Assembly (NCBI GenBank): GCA_017544835.1
Contig: JAFYDI010000045.1
Location: forward strand, 1 to 48,521
From: Lachnospiraceae bacterium
Lineage (GTDB): Bacteria; Bacillota; Clostridia; Lachnospirales; Lachnospiraceae
Length of the DNA: 48,521 bases
Direction: 5' to 3'
Below the pieces are notes generated by a model. The model was not told the origin of the DNA. It saw only the letters and a program-made list of their open reading frames with translations, and did no database searches. Below, piece after piece: positions 7,984 to 16,634 of the stretch; the first letter of the stretch is position 1, and every line of letters starts with the position of its first letter. The position numbers were made by a program, and so were the translations under genes.

Positions 7984-8727
7984 ATGTCCAAGCAAAATAT
8001 CTATGACAATGATGTATTCTTTGATGATTTTAAATCCAACAGAGCAGGAGAAATAAACTTTAACGATGTAATAGAAACACCGATTATTACGGCCATGCTT
8101 CCCGACATGAAGGGTAAGGCTGTTCTTGATATCGGTTGCGGCATGGGGCAGCATGCTATGCAGTACGTTGGCCTTGGCGCTACGTCGGTTCTGGGTACGG
8201 ATATTTCCGAGAAGATGCTTGAATATGCGCGCGAGCACAACGCGGCGGATAATATAACTTACAAAAGGCTTGCTTTTGAAGACTTGCGAGAGATTAAGGA
8301 AAAGTTTGATGTAATCACAAGCTCGCTGGCCTTTGACTATGCAGAGGATTTCGGGGCGCTCATGAAGCAGATTTATGGGATGCTTAATGATGGCGGCAAG
8401 CTTGTTTTTTCCATGTCACATCCCATAGACACGTCCTATGACGGAACTTACGACAGATATACAAGAACCGAGACCGGCGAGAGACTTTACGCCAACCTCC
8501 GCAACTATGCGGTGGAGGGTGTGCGTAAAATTAAGTGGGTGGTGGATGAGTATGAGCTGTATCATATTACTTTTGCCACGCTCATTAACAGCCTGACGGA
8601 AGCAGGATTCATCATTGAAGAGTGCCGGGAGGCTAAAGTACCTGAAGAGATTAGGCTTAAGTATCCCGAAAAGTTCGGCGGTGTGATACATCAGCCGCAG
8701 TTTATATTTTTAAGATGTCGAAAATAG
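7984..8727 (+). CDS. class I SAM-dependent methyltransferase
   Basis: A 247-residue protein with the Rossmann-fold methyltransferase signature: motif I VLDIGCGMGQHAM at about residues 46-58, the acidic end of strand 2 (VLGTDISEKML), and motif IV-V region (FDVITSSLAFDYAED, then LMKQIYGMLNDGGKLVFS). The start at 7984 has GGGGGTG upstream; an earlier in-frame ATG at 7933 adds an unlikely N terminus. Substrate is not visible; small-molecule and ubiE-like enzymes share this layout. It stands alone between a terminator and an unrelated membrane protein gene. Confidence 0.88.
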   Translation: MSKQNIYDNDVFFDDFKSNRAGEINFNDVIETPIITAMLPDMKGKAVLDIGCGMGQHAMQYVGLGATSVLGTDISEKMLEYAREHNAADNITYKRLAFEDLREIKEKFDVITSSLAFDYAEDFGALMKQIYGMLNDGGKLVFSMSHPIDTSYDGTYDRYTRTETGERLYANLRNYAVEGVRKIKWVVDEYELYHITFATLINSLTEAGFIIEECREAKVPEEIRLKYPEKFGGVIHQPQFIFLRCRK

Positions 8728-8770
8728 GATATTCTAACAAGAGAAACCAAGAAAAAAGATTGGTAGGTAC

Positions 8771-10288
8771 ATGGATAAAAGAAATAGTGGGACGTACAAA
8801 AAACAGCATATTGATAGCTTAAACATTTTTCTGTGGGTGTGTGGCATTCTCACGGTTATTAAGTCTGTATTTACAGAATATGGATATGATGCCTCATATC
8901 ATATTGCGCTTTCATGGCGACATATCAATGGCGACAGACTTTTTAAAGAGATGTGGGAGCCTCATCAAACCTCGGCTTTTATATTGGACTTTTTAATGTG
9001 GCTATATAGGCTGTTTGTTCCGTCAATGGAAGGGGTAGCGCTTTTCCTGCAAATTTGCGGCGCTGTAATTTTTGTAGGGGTGGCATTGATTGCATACAGG
9101 ATTCTGTCTCCAAAAGTCGGGACAAGGATGGCTACAATAATTTCTGTAATTTTTATGGCTGTTAGACCTAAAGGGATGACACTGCTTGAATTTTCCAATG
9201 AGCTTATGCTTTTTTCATTCCTTTTGATTATATCGCTGACGGAGTTGATAATTGATAAAAAGAATGTTTACTGCGTCATTTCAGCGGTGCTGACAGCAAT
9301 AATTGCGTTGGTATATCCTACTGCCATATTGGTTTTTATACCAATATTCTTTCTTTTGCTAAAAACTGATAAAAAGCAAGCTGTCAGATATTTGTTGATA
9401 TGTGTGGGGTGTGGAATCTGCGCCTTTTTGTATATTGGGATATCTGTTGGCTATAGACAGTTCACCGATACTATTCTTGATATTATGTCCGGAGATTCGA
9501 CTCATGGTTCCGAGAGTATATGGTCCAAATTTCGTATTAATGGCATAGATATACCATACGCATTTAACTTTTTGCTCCCGCTCATTATAATTGTCGGAAC
9601 GATATTGAGAAAGAGGATGAGCAATGTGGAAGAGGCTATATGGAAAACAGGCGTGTGTATTTCAATATCAACATTTATAGGAGTGATAGTGCTGACGAAC
9701 GTAGGAATTCTTCCGACATTTGGCTATTTGGTGTTGGGTGCTGCAGTGTCACTGATTCCTATAAGTAAAATCAGTCCTAAACATGGCAGTGTAATTACGT
9801 TGGTGCTTTGCATCTCTTTGTTGTGCGTAAGAGGCTTGTATGTAATGAATGGTTATTCGGAAATGAATGGCCGATTTATTGCCAATATTGAGAATATAAT
9901 CAGAGTCGGTCCGACAAAAGGGATAGTAGCGCCGCTAACGGTTGCTGATGAGGCAAGAGAAAGCATTGAAGATTATAAGAACGGAATTAAGAACAACGAT
10001 TCGGTACTGGTTGTTGCGGACTGGATTGCAGACTCAATTGTTTATCTGTATACAGATGCCGAAATTGCTAATTATTCAACGATAGACACGACAACGTACT
10101 CCGAAAAACTGGAAGAGTACTGGAATCAATATCCTCATAAGCGGCCAACTGTTATTGCATATAAATCTTATCGCGGTAATATGGTGCCATCAGATAACAA
10201 CTTTATCGGGAAATTGATAAGCAATCAGTATGAGTCCGATTATGTCGGTGAGCAGTGGACCTTTTACAGAAAAAAGGACGCCAATTAG
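8771..10288 (+). CDS. polytopic membrane protein, GT-C glycosyltransferase-like
   Basis: A 505-residue protein with about ten hydrophobic helices over the first 370 residues and a soluble C-terminal part (about 390-505). The first loop has YDASYHIALSWRHINGD followed by an amphipathic stretch, where GT-C transferases (PMT/GT39, ArnT-like) carry their acidic catalytic loop, and the tail resembles their extracytoplasmic domain. That makes a lipid-linked-sugar glycosyltransferase or related enzyme plausible but unproven. Codons are richer in A/T (AAA, TTT, ATA) than in neighbouring genes, suggesting acquisition. The ribosome site is weak (GGTAGG), so the start at 8771 is less sure. It resembles the gene at 40893 in type. 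Confidence 0.6.
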   Translation: MDKRNSGTYKKQHIDSLNIFLWVCGILTVIKSVFTEYGYDASYHIALSWRHINGDRLFKEMWEPHQTSAFILDFLMWLYRLFVPSMEGVALFLQICGAVIFVGVALIAYRILSPKVGTRMATIISVIFMAVRPKGMTLLEFSNELMLFSFLLIISLTELIIDKKNVYCVISAVLTAIIALVYPTAILVFIPIFFLLLKTDKKQAVRYLLICVGCGICAFLYIGISVGYRQFTDTILDIMSGDSTHGSESIWSKFRINGIDIPYAFNFLLPLIIIVGTILRKRMSNVEEAIWKTGVCISISTFIGVIVLTNVGILPTFGYLVLGAAVSLIPISKISPKHGSVITLVLCISLLCVRGLYVMNGYSEMNGRFIANIENIIRVGPTKGIVAPLTVADEARESIEDYKNGIKNNDSVLVVADWIADSIVYLYTDAEIANYSTIDTTTYSEKLEEYWNQYPHKRPTVIAYKSYRGNMVPSDNNFIGKLISNQYESDYVGEQWTFYRKKDAN

Positions 10289-10391
10289 AATAAGCTTAGG
10301 AAAGAATGAGGTAAGCACGATGGAGATTAGAGAGTCAGATACTTCGGATGACCGATGCGGTAAAAGAATATACGAAGAAAGTAGGAAATAT

Positions 10392-11174
10392 ATGAACTAT
10401 TTTATAGAAGGATTACAAGGAAGCGGCAAAAGCACGCTGGTACAGAAAGTGTCGGAAGCGCATCCCGATTATGTTGCCGTGCGGGAGGGTGATTACTCGC
10501 CGGTTGAGCTTGCGTGGTGCGCGTATGTGAGCCGCGAAAAGTATGAGGAAATACTTGATAAGTATGCGCCGATTCGTGGCGATATTGAGAAGAAGACTAC
10601 GGCAGAAGGCGATAAGAGGATTATCTGTTATACGCAGATTATGACGGATATTCCGGGATTTCATAAGGATTTGGAGCAGTATGAGATCTATAACGGCAGA
10701 GTGTCTTATGAAGACTATAAGAAAATAGTGCTTGAAAGATATAAGAACTGGAGCACGGATAAGAATATTTTTGAGTGCTCTGTATTCCAGAACGCTGTTG
10801 AGGACATGATTCTTTTTAGGTGCATGAGCGATGCGGAGATTATAGATTATTACCGCGAGGTGCGAGAGGCTCTTGAGGGCAAGGAATACCGTATTCTTTA
10901 TCTTGAGGCTGAAGACTTAAGGGGCAATCTTTCGGTGATTCGTAAAGAGCGTTCCGACGATGCCGGCAATGAATTATGGTTCCCGTTAATGATAGGATAT
11001 TTCAACGATTCTCCTTATGCCAAGACTAAGGGAATAAGTGGTGAAGAGGAGCTTCTTAAGCACTTTGAACACAGACAGAGACTTGAGCTTGCGATAATAC
11101 GCGAAGTATTCGCGGACAAGGCGGTTGTGCTTAAGTCCAAGGGCTATGCAGATGAAGAGATTACGAGACTGTAA
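10392..11174 (+). CDS. P-loop NTPase, kinase-like
   Basis: A roughly 260-residue protein that opens with a Walker A motif, MNYFIEGLQGSGKSTL, exactly where small-molecule kinases place theirs. The rest contains no obvious lid or transporter signature; charged motifs such as YLEAEDL and the FECSVFQN stretch could hold the Walker B-like acid and substrate site. I chose 10392 because the P-loop then begins in strand 1; an alternative in-frame ATG at 10320, with GAGG upstream, would add 24 residues of no clear structure. It lies between the GT-C-like gene and an XRE regulator with its own promoter. Substrate unknown. Confidence 0.7.
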   Translation: MNYFIEGLQGSGKSTLVQKVSEAHPDYVAVREGDYSPVELAWCAYVSREKYEEILDKYAPIRGDIEKKTTAEGDKRIICYTQIMTDIPGFHKDLEQYEIYNGRVSYEDYKKIVLERYKNWSTDKNIFECSVFQNAVEDMILFRCMSDAEIIDYYREVREALEGKEYRILYLEAEDLRGNLSVIRKERSDDAGNELWFPLMIGYFNDSPYAKTKGISGEEELLKHFEHRQRLELAIIREVFADKAVVLKSKGYADEEITRL

Positions 11175-11211
11175 TCAAGCAATCGTTGAACGCTAAACAA
11201 TTAATTGATAA

Positions 11212-11258
11212 TTGAATCCCGAGGGGGCATTTGCTATGCTTATATCACACCGGTGATA
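11212..11258 (+). promoter_or_regulatory. promoter and palindromic operator of the XRE gene
   Basis: -35 TTGAAT (11212-11217), 17-base spacer, -10 TATGCT (11235-11240). Three bases after the -10, TATCAC-ACCG-GTGATA (11243-11258) is an exact inverted repeat over the expected transcription start, a typical position for autorepression by an XRE protein. Confidence 0.6.
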
Positions 11259-11279
11259 ACAATTACGGAGGCATAGAAA

Positions 11280-12335
11280 ATGCAGATTAAACTTGGGGAT
11301 AAGATAAAAGAGTTACGCAAAAGAGACGGGCGCAAGCAGGAAGACCTGGCGAATGCTTTAGGCGTTACCGCGCAGGCGGTTTCCAGATGGGAAGCGGGCG
11401 GAGGATACCCGGACATGGGCATGATTCCCGCAATAGCCAATTATTTCCACGTATCGATTGATGCGCTGTTTGGATACAATAATGACAGGGATATGCGTGT
11501 CAAAGAATATGTGGCGGAGGCGCACAAATTGTTGCTTGGCGGTGCGGGCGATTCCGATAAGTGTATTGCTCTTATGAGAAAAGCACTTGAAGAGTTCCCG
11601 ACGGAACCGGAGTTTAAGAAGTGCCTGGCGAACGCGCTTCATCAGAAGGGTTTTGCCGTAACGGAGCGACCCAACAAGTACCTGGAAGAAGCCGTATCTT
11701 TATACGAAGAATTATCGGAGACTGATAAGACGGTTATTCTTTCGCTGCTATCGGTGTACGGACTTTTGGGTGAGTATGACAAGGCGGAAAAGAAAGCGCT
11801 TGAACAGCCTCCGCTTAGGAATAGTCGCGAGATACTTGCGGCAAGCATTATCGGAGGCAATCATGAGGCGAAATACCTAGGCGAGGCAGTCCTTTCGTTG
11901 CTTAGAGAATTGGTGTTTGCGGTTGAGCCGGCTATAGCCAGAAATGATGAAATGAAGAATTCTCAGGCAGGCATAGAATTACTTGCTATGATACGAGACT
12001 TGTACAGGAAACTTCTCGGCGAGGATTACGCAGGTATACTGATTACAGACTACTTCCTCATTGATATGCGTTGTGCCAAGATTGCGGCAGCTATGAAGGA
12101 TTATGAGCAGGCGATGGGCTTCTTTGACTCGGCTTACGATAACTTCGCGACAATCTATAAAATGCAAGAAGAAGGTCTTAAGGCCGAGCACTACAATACA
12201 CCGCTTCTTTCAGAAGTGGGCGATATGAGCCTTCCCGTGGTGATGGTGAAGCCGGAACTTATAGAATCAGCGGTATCGCAGTTTCCTTCAGAGATGCAGA
12301 AGCGGATAAAGAAGAACCCTAAATATGTTTATTAG
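11280..12335 (+). CDS. XRE-type HTH regulator with TPR-like domain
   Basis: A 351-residue protein. Residues 4-60 form a Cro/CI-type helix-turn-helix (LGDKIKELRKRDGRKQEDLA, then VTAQAVSRWEAGGGYPD). The rest is helical and repeat-like, with TPR-type segments around 85-200 (CIALMRKALEEFP, YEELSETDKTVILSLLSVYG), like peptide-sensing or stress regulators of Firmicutes. ACGGAGG ribosome site at the right distance from 11280. It leads a run of genes in the same direction (GNAT, GNAT, DUF4037) spaced by 16 bases or overlapping, so it may head that operon and regulate it through the palindrome in its promoter. Confidence 0.85.
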   Translation: MQIKLGDKIKELRKRDGRKQEDLANALGVTAQAVSRWEAGGGYPDMGMIPAIANYFHVSIDALFGYNNDRDMRVKEYVAEAHKLLLGGAGDSDKCIALMRKALEEFPTEPEFKKCLANALHQKGFAVTERPNKYLEEAVSLYEELSETDKTVILSLLSVYGLLGEYDKAEKKALEQPPLRNSREILAASIIGGNHEAKYLGEAVLSLLRELVFAVEPAIARNDEMKNSQAGIELLAMIRDLYRKLLGEDYAGILITDYFLIDMRCAKIAAAMKDYEQAMGFFDSAYDNFATIYKMQEEGLKAEHYNTPLLSEVGDMSLPVVMVKPELIESAVSQFPSEMQKRIKKNPKYVY

Positions 12336-12351
12336 ATATCGGGAGAGATAA

Positions 12352-12840
12352 ATGGTTATCAGGCAGGCCACATCGGGCGAAATGCTTTCTTTGTGGGAAT
12401 ATAACAGTTACGAAGAAGCTTCGCCCACCGCTTGCTTTTTCGCTGAAAACATTGATTCGGGCAATGCGGTGTTTTGGACGATTGAAGAAGAAGGAGAGCT
12501 AATAGGAGAGCTATATGTCTTCTTTAATCTTGAGGACAAAGACTTTGCTGATGGGAAGACCACAGCATATCTTTGTGCCTTCAGAATTAAGAAAGAGTAT
12601 CGTGGTAAGGGATTGGGCAGCAGGCTTATGGAGCATGTGCTGGCAGATTTGCGCGAACGGGGATTAAGCATGGCAACTATAGGTGTGGACAGCACCGAAG
12701 AAAAGAATATAAGACTGTATCATCGTCTGGGGTTTACAGAGAAGGTTAAGGATTGCTTTGAGGATCCCTGCGATGTGGACGAGAATATGCGGCCGAAGGC
12801 TTGCGAGTGCTATTTGTTACTAAAAAAGGAGGTAGAATGA
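12352..12840 (+). CDS. GNAT family N-acetyltransferase
   Basis: A 162-residue protein with the acetyl-CoA binding motif A, IKKEYRGKGLGSRLMEHVL (about residues 82-100), and the motif B region IRLYHRLGFTEK near 122-133. It would transfer an acetyl group from acetyl-CoA to an amine on a small molecule or protein; the target is not visible. GGGAGAG lies upstream of the ATG. It overlaps the following GNAT gene by four bases (ATGA), implying coupled translation within the XRE-headed operon. Confidence 0.88.
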   Translation: MVIRQATSGEMLSLWEYNSYEEASPTACFFAENIDSGNAVFWTIEEEGELIGELYVFFNLEDKDFADGKTTAYLCAFRIKKEYRGKGLGSRLMEHVLADLRERGLSMATIGVDSTEEKNIRLYHRLGFTEKVKDCFEDPCDVDENMRPKACECYLLLKKEVE

Positions 12841-13598
12841 TAAGGTACAAAATTTACGATTCACATCTTAATATGTCGCATAAGACTCGTGAGGCGCTGA
12901 TTGAGTTCTTCGAAGCGGTGAAAGGATGCGGAAGAGCTCAGGCAGAACTTACGGCTGAATTCTGTGCACTGCATTTTGAGAAGGCATTTGCGGTTAAGTG
13001 GTATGAAGTACTAGCACGTGAGAACGGCAAGATTGTAGGCTATATCAGGTGTCTTAGGAATCCTGAGGATGACACTCGCTGGTATATCTGCGAGGTTCAT
13101 GTAAGGCCTGAGTACAGGAACCGCGGAATAGCAAAGCGAATGTACCAAAAAGTAATGGATGAAGTCGCATGGTATGACAATGTGAAATATATGACGGCTT
13201 CGGTACATCCGAAGAATGTGAATTCAGTTAAGCTCCATGAAAGCCTCAACTTTATAAACACGGGGCATCCTTGCAGGTTCCCGGGACTGGACTTTGAGGA
13301 GGGTGAGACCGAGTATGAAACGAAGATTTATAAAAGCCTCGGATTCCCCGATAATCTCGACTATGCTGTTCCAAAGATTATGCCGGTATGGAAGGAATAT
13401 CTTCGCAAACAAGGCAGCAAGACATCGGATGATGCGGCAAGAGAAAAACTTGTTAAGACTCTTAAGAAAGCGCTCACAGGAGACTGTTCGTTTGACACTA
13501 TCTGGTGGGGCAATGAACTTATGGGCTTTGATTATCGGGACGGTAAGCAAAAAGAATTTTACTTAAAAGACGGCGGAAATTTCGATGGCAAGAAGTGA
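12837..13598 (+). CDS. GNAT acetyltransferase with extra C-terminal domain
   Basis: A 253-residue protein. Residues 1-165 are a GNAT domain with VHVRPEYRNRGIAKRMYQKV (acetyl-CoA loop) and VKLHESLNFINTG. A further 85 residues (about 170-253) form a separate helical/strand module ending in a DGK-rich tail, which I do not recognise. AAAGGAGG lies six bases before the ATG at 12837, deciding the start over an upstream in-frame ATG at 12801. It overlaps the previous gene by four bases and the next by fourteen, so the three genes are tightly coupled and likely act together. Confidence 0.82.
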   Translation: MIRYKIYDSHLNMSHKTREALIEFFEAVKGCGRAQAELTAEFCALHFEKAFAVKWYEVLARENGKIVGYIRCLRNPEDDTRWYICEVHVRPEYRNRGIAKRMYQKVMDEVAWYDNVKYMTASVHPKNVNSVKLHESLNFINTGHPCRFPGLDFEEGETEYETKIYKSLGFPDNLDYAVPKIMPVWKEYLRKQGSKTSDDAAREKLVKTLKKALTGDCSFDTIWWGNELMGFDYRDGKQKEFYLKDGGNFDGKK

Positions 13599-14526
13599 AG
13601 TTATAGAAAGAAGTTACAGATTCTATATAGGCAAGGTCGCGCCCATGATTCACGACAAGTTCCCCGAATATGAGGACAGGATTGCCGTTGGAATTGCGGG
13701 CGAGGGCTCGGATTGCTTTGGCTATGACGACTTTATATCAAGGGACCACGACTATGGCACGGGAGTGTGTCTGTGGGTTACGGATGAGGATTTTAAGGCG
13801 ATTGGTTATCACTTGTCTATAGCTTATAATGAGTTGTTTGCGCATCAGAAGGGCATGGCCCTTTCACAGAGACTGACTGACAGGCGCGGAGTCATGACGA
13901 TACATGACTTTTACTCAAATATCCTGCTTGTAGACTGCGATACGGAGCACGCGACCATGAGCGAGGAACAGTGGCTGAGCCTTGACCATTCATGCCTTGC
14001 AACCGCCACAAACGGTGAGGTATTCAGAGATGACCTGGGCAAGTTTACAGCCTTTCGTAAGCTTCTTACCGACTACTATCCGGACAGAATCTGGCGTATC
14101 AGAATAGCCGACGAGCTTCATAATTTTTCAGCGGCGCTTCAGACCAATTACATGAGGTGTATGTTAAGAAACGACCTTGTGGCAGCAGAGATGTGCAGGG
14201 CGACGGGGCTTAAGGCGGCGATGGAGTTGTTCTTTTTACTGAAGAGAGCTTATCCGCCCTACTACAAGTGGACTTTCAAAGCGCTTGAAGTATATGGCGA
14301 AACCGAGTACACGGAGCTTATAAAGGGGCTTGCGACCACACCGCTTGACTATTCGAAGTGGGAGTCCAAGTCCTATCTTCCGGGGCACTTAAACTATGAC
14401 GACGATATAGTCAACATAGCCGAGAGTCTTGCCATAGACATTTCGAAAGCGTTAAAAGAAAAAGGCCTCATCCGTGAACGAGACCTTTACCTTGAACGAT
14501 TTGTCGATGAAATTTTACAGGTTTAA
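13585..14526 (+). CDS. DUF4037 nucleotidyltransferase-like protein
   Basis: A 313-residue protein with a nucleotidyltransferase-like core: GIAGEGSDCFGYDDFIS followed by RDHDYG (about residues 36-58), the G-S-x-x-x-G-x-D-D ... D-H-D-x-G pattern of DUF4037 proteins, whose Asp residues would bind metal. The rest is helical, as in aminoglycoside-type nucleotidyltransferases. Such enzymes move a nucleotide onto a small molecule or protein; the target here is unknown. It begins inside the 3' end of the GNAT gene. Two acetyltransferases plus a nucleotidyltransferase under an XRE regulator looks like a modification or detoxification cassette. Its end overlaps the convergent EamA gene by 12 bases. Confidence 0.82.
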   Translation: MARSEVIERSYRFYIGKVAPMIHDKFPEYEDRIAVGIAGEGSDCFGYDDFISRDHDYGTGVCLWVTDEDFKAIGYHLSIAYNELFAHQKGMALSQRLTDRRGVMTIHDFYSNILLVDCDTEHATMSEEQWLSLDHSCLATATNGEVFRDDLGKFTAFRKLLTDYYPDRIWRIRIADELHNFSAALQTNYMRCMLRNDLVAAEMCRATGLKAAMELFFLLKRAYPPYYKWTFKALEVYGETEYTELIKGLATTPLDYSKWESKSYLPGHLNYDDDIVNIAESLAIDISKALKEKGLIRERDLYLERFVDEILQV

Positions 14527-15372
14527 TATCACGAGTGCCGCAAGCACCATGATTAAACCGATTACCTGCCGTGCGGTAGGACGTTCCTTAAAGAACGATA
14601 GACTTACTATACTTACAAGTATCAGCGCGCCCGTCGAGAAACACGTGTATACGATGAATGCGGGAAGCACCGACAAAGATTTAAGAAGCAAAAGAGACGA
14701 GAAATAATTGGGTATTCCCACGGCAATGCCGGCGAGGAAATCCTTTAGGGTCGATTTCTTTTGCTTTTTTATTTTTTCATTAAAGAACAACGCGGTGGTA
14801 AGCACAAGCGCTGTCGTAAATACGAATAAAATGTACAAAGAATCCTGGTCGCGTGAGCCCACACGGTCGAAGATCTTCGCCATACTGTCGGTGATACCGG
14901 TAGACAAGAGTACAAAGATCAGTATCAAGGGAGCGGATACTTTGGTCTCGCCCTTCTTACCGTTAATCACCAATATGGCCAGTAAAACGATTATGATTCC
15001 CACAATCTGCACTGCACCGGGCTTTTCGCCAAAAAACGCAACACTTAAAACAAGAGGAACAATCAACCCAAGCTTTGAAAACGCAGCGGTGAGTATTGCT
15101 CCGTTACTTTCAATACTCTTCTGCATAAGAACAAGGGTCAATACAAATAGTACACCGCCGATGCCACCGCATATGTACGTTGTGGGGGTGCCGGTCAGGA
15201 TTACCGACTTATCTTCAAGCATCAGAAAACCGGTCACAATACAGGTAACGTAGTTGCCGAGTATTATGGCATACCGGTTGTGGCCGTCGGTCTTAAATAT
15301 CTTTAAGACGATAGTCATTGCGGCACTTGCAATTATCGCAAGCACCAGATACATACTTCCGCTAAGCTGCAT
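14515..15372 (-). CDS. EamA family (DMT superfamily) transporter
   Basis: A 285-residue membrane protein with about ten hydrophobic helices in two five-helix EamA repeats, e.g. AAFSKLGLIVPLVLSVAFFG with following GEKP motif in repeat one, and the matching SFFKERPTARQVIG in repeat two. These carry metabolites or drugs by secondary transport; substrate unknown. I place the start at the ATG at 15372 (MQLSG); an in-frame TTG lies nine codons upstream, and GGAG precedes the ATG by twelve bases, which is long. It is convergent with the DUF4037 gene and shares 12 bases of its end. Confidence 0.85.
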   Translation of the reverse strand: MQLSGSMYLVLAIIASAAMTIVLKIFKTDGHNRYAIILGNYVTCIVTGFLMLEDKSVILTGTPTTYICGGIGGVLFVLTLVLMQKSIESNGAILTAAFSKLGLIVPLVLSVAFFGEKPGAVQIVGIIIVLLAILVINGKKGETKVSAPLILIFVLLSTGITDSMAKIFDRVGSRDQDSLYILFVFTTALVLTTALFFNEKIKKQKKSTLKDFLAGIAVGIPNYFSSLLLLKSLSVLPAFIVYTCFSTGALILVSIVSLSFFKERPTARQVIGLIMVLAALVILNL

Positions 15373-15411
15373 AATCGCTTCTTTCTCCAGCCTCCGCAAG
15401 GCTGAATCTGT

Positions 15412-15440
15412 ATAGTAGCACCCAATTTACCAAATAACAA
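15412..15440 (-). promoter_or_regulatory. promoter of the EamA gene
   Basis: On the minus strand, -35 TTGTTA (15435-15440) and -10 TACTAT (15412-15417) with a 17-base spacer. The rest of the gap up to 15622 is A-rich; TTGCC-GG-GGCAA at 15501-15512 is the only clear symmetric site before the GH16 gene. Confidence 0.5.
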
Positions 15441-15622
15441 GCGAAATTTTAAATTGTATGTGAAAAAAAACAATAAAAGCGTGACGGAATGTGATAGATA
15501 TTGCCGGGGCAAATAGTTAAGATTAGTGAAGAAGGTTAACAAAAAAACAACACCATTGTGAAAGTTAAATACTTCAAATCTCCCTGAGTACTTCTTATTA
15601 TCCTTACAAGAGGACATTGATT

Positions 15623-16534
15623 ATGAAAAGAAAACTACTTTTATCAATGGTGTTTTTTTGCGGACTGATACTTGCCGCGTGCACCGGTAAAACCGAAGAT
15701 GGGGAGAATAATATGATTGTGGATACGATAAGCACCGAAGATATAACAGAGCCTGTGGTTACTGAAGCGCCTGAAATTGAGGGGTACGAGCTTTACTGGC
15801 ACGATGAATTCGATGGCGAGAAGCTTGATACCAAGACCTGGACCGTTGAAGCGCACAAGCCCGGATGGGTGAATCACGAGCTTCAGGAGTATGTTATTAA
15901 GCGTGACAACATATTCTTACGCGACGGTAAACTTGTTATTAAGGCCATCAAGACAGTTGATGATAACGGAAACGTGCATTACACTTCAGGCCGCATGAAT
16001 ACCAACTACGCTATGTCATTTACTTACGGTAAGGTTGTGGTAAGTGCCAAGGTTCCGAAGGGCAAGGGCTTATGGCCCGCGGCATGGATGATGCCTTCTT
16101 CCAATGAGGTATACGGGCAGTGGCCACTCGGCGGCGAGATAGACATTATGGAGATACTCGGTCACGATACGAAGACTACGTATTCTACAATCCACTACGG
16201 CCTTCCGCACGAACAGCAGCAGGGAACCCTAAGGCTTAAGGCGGACGAGCCTGACTTTAGCGAGTCTTTCCATGAGTTCAGCGTTGAATGGGAACCGGGC
16301 GAGATACGTTTCTACGTGGACAGTCAGGAGATAGCTGTTATCAATAAGTGGTATACGAAGAACCACGGACAGGTGCCCGCAGAGTTTCCGGCACCCTTTG
16401 ACAAGCCTTTCCACGTAATATTAAACCTTGCGGTGGGCGGCGACTGGCCGGGAAGTCCCGATGACTCAACCGACTTTGACAATGCCGAATATCTTGTGGA
16501 TTATGTGAGAGTCTACACGAAGAAACAACAATAA
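15623..16534 (+). CDS. GH16 beta-glucanase lipoprotein (laminarinase-like)
   Basis: A 303-residue lipoprotein: signal peptide with lipobox LAAC, Cys20 becoming the lipidated N terminus. The GH16 catalytic domain spans about 55-300 and has the family signature GEIDIMEILG, giving Glu172 (nucleophile), Asp174 and Glu177 (acid/base). WWP-type motifs (LWPAAWMMP, VGGDWPG) and overall layout favour subfamily 3, endo-beta-1,3-glucanases acting on laminarin-type glucans; mixed-linkage glucan is the main alternative. It would cut polysaccharide at the cell surface and feed the phosphorylases and ABC importer that follow. AAGAGGA lies nine bases before the ATG at 15623; an intrinsic terminator follows. 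Confidence 0.88.
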   Translation: MKRKLLLSMVFFCGLILAACTGKTEDGENNMIVDTISTEDITEPVVTEAPEIEGYELYWHDEFDGEKLDTKTWTVEAHKPGWVNHELQEYVIKRDNIFLRDGKLVIKAIKTVDDNGNVHYTSGRMNTNYAMSFTYGKVVVSAKVPKGKGLWPAAWMMPSSNEVYGQWPLGGEIDIMEILGHDTKTTYSTIHYGLPHEQQQGTLRLKADEPDFSESFHEFSVEWEPGEIRFYVDSQEIAVINKWYTKNHGQVPAEFPAPFDKPFHVILNLAVGGDWPGSPDDSTDFDNAEYLVDYVRVYTKKQQ

Positions 16535-16554
16535 AAATTCGACACCCTTTTAAT

Positions 16555-16588
16555 AAAAAGAACCTTTTTCACAAGGTTCTTTTTTTTT
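16555..16588 (+). terminator. intrinsic terminator after GH16
   Basis: AAAAAGAACCTT (16555-16566) pairs with AAGGTTCTTTTT (16573-16584) around TTTCAC, followed by more Ts. It separates the GH16 transcript from the phosphorylase genes. Confidence 0.85.
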
Positions 16589-16634
16589 ACTCTTTAGTGT
16601 AAGAAAGCATAAATTGGCGAAAGAGGATTTTGAT

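Noticed and set aside
14708-15253. Long plus-strand open frame within the EamA gene
   Set aside because: It is the antisense reading of a clear membrane protein gene, Ser/Thr-rich, with no ribosome site.
15400-15622. Catabolite-repression (cre) site before the GH16 gene
   Set aside because: No sequence close to the TGWAANCGNTNWCA consensus; only a short TTGCC-GG-GGCAA symmetry was seen.
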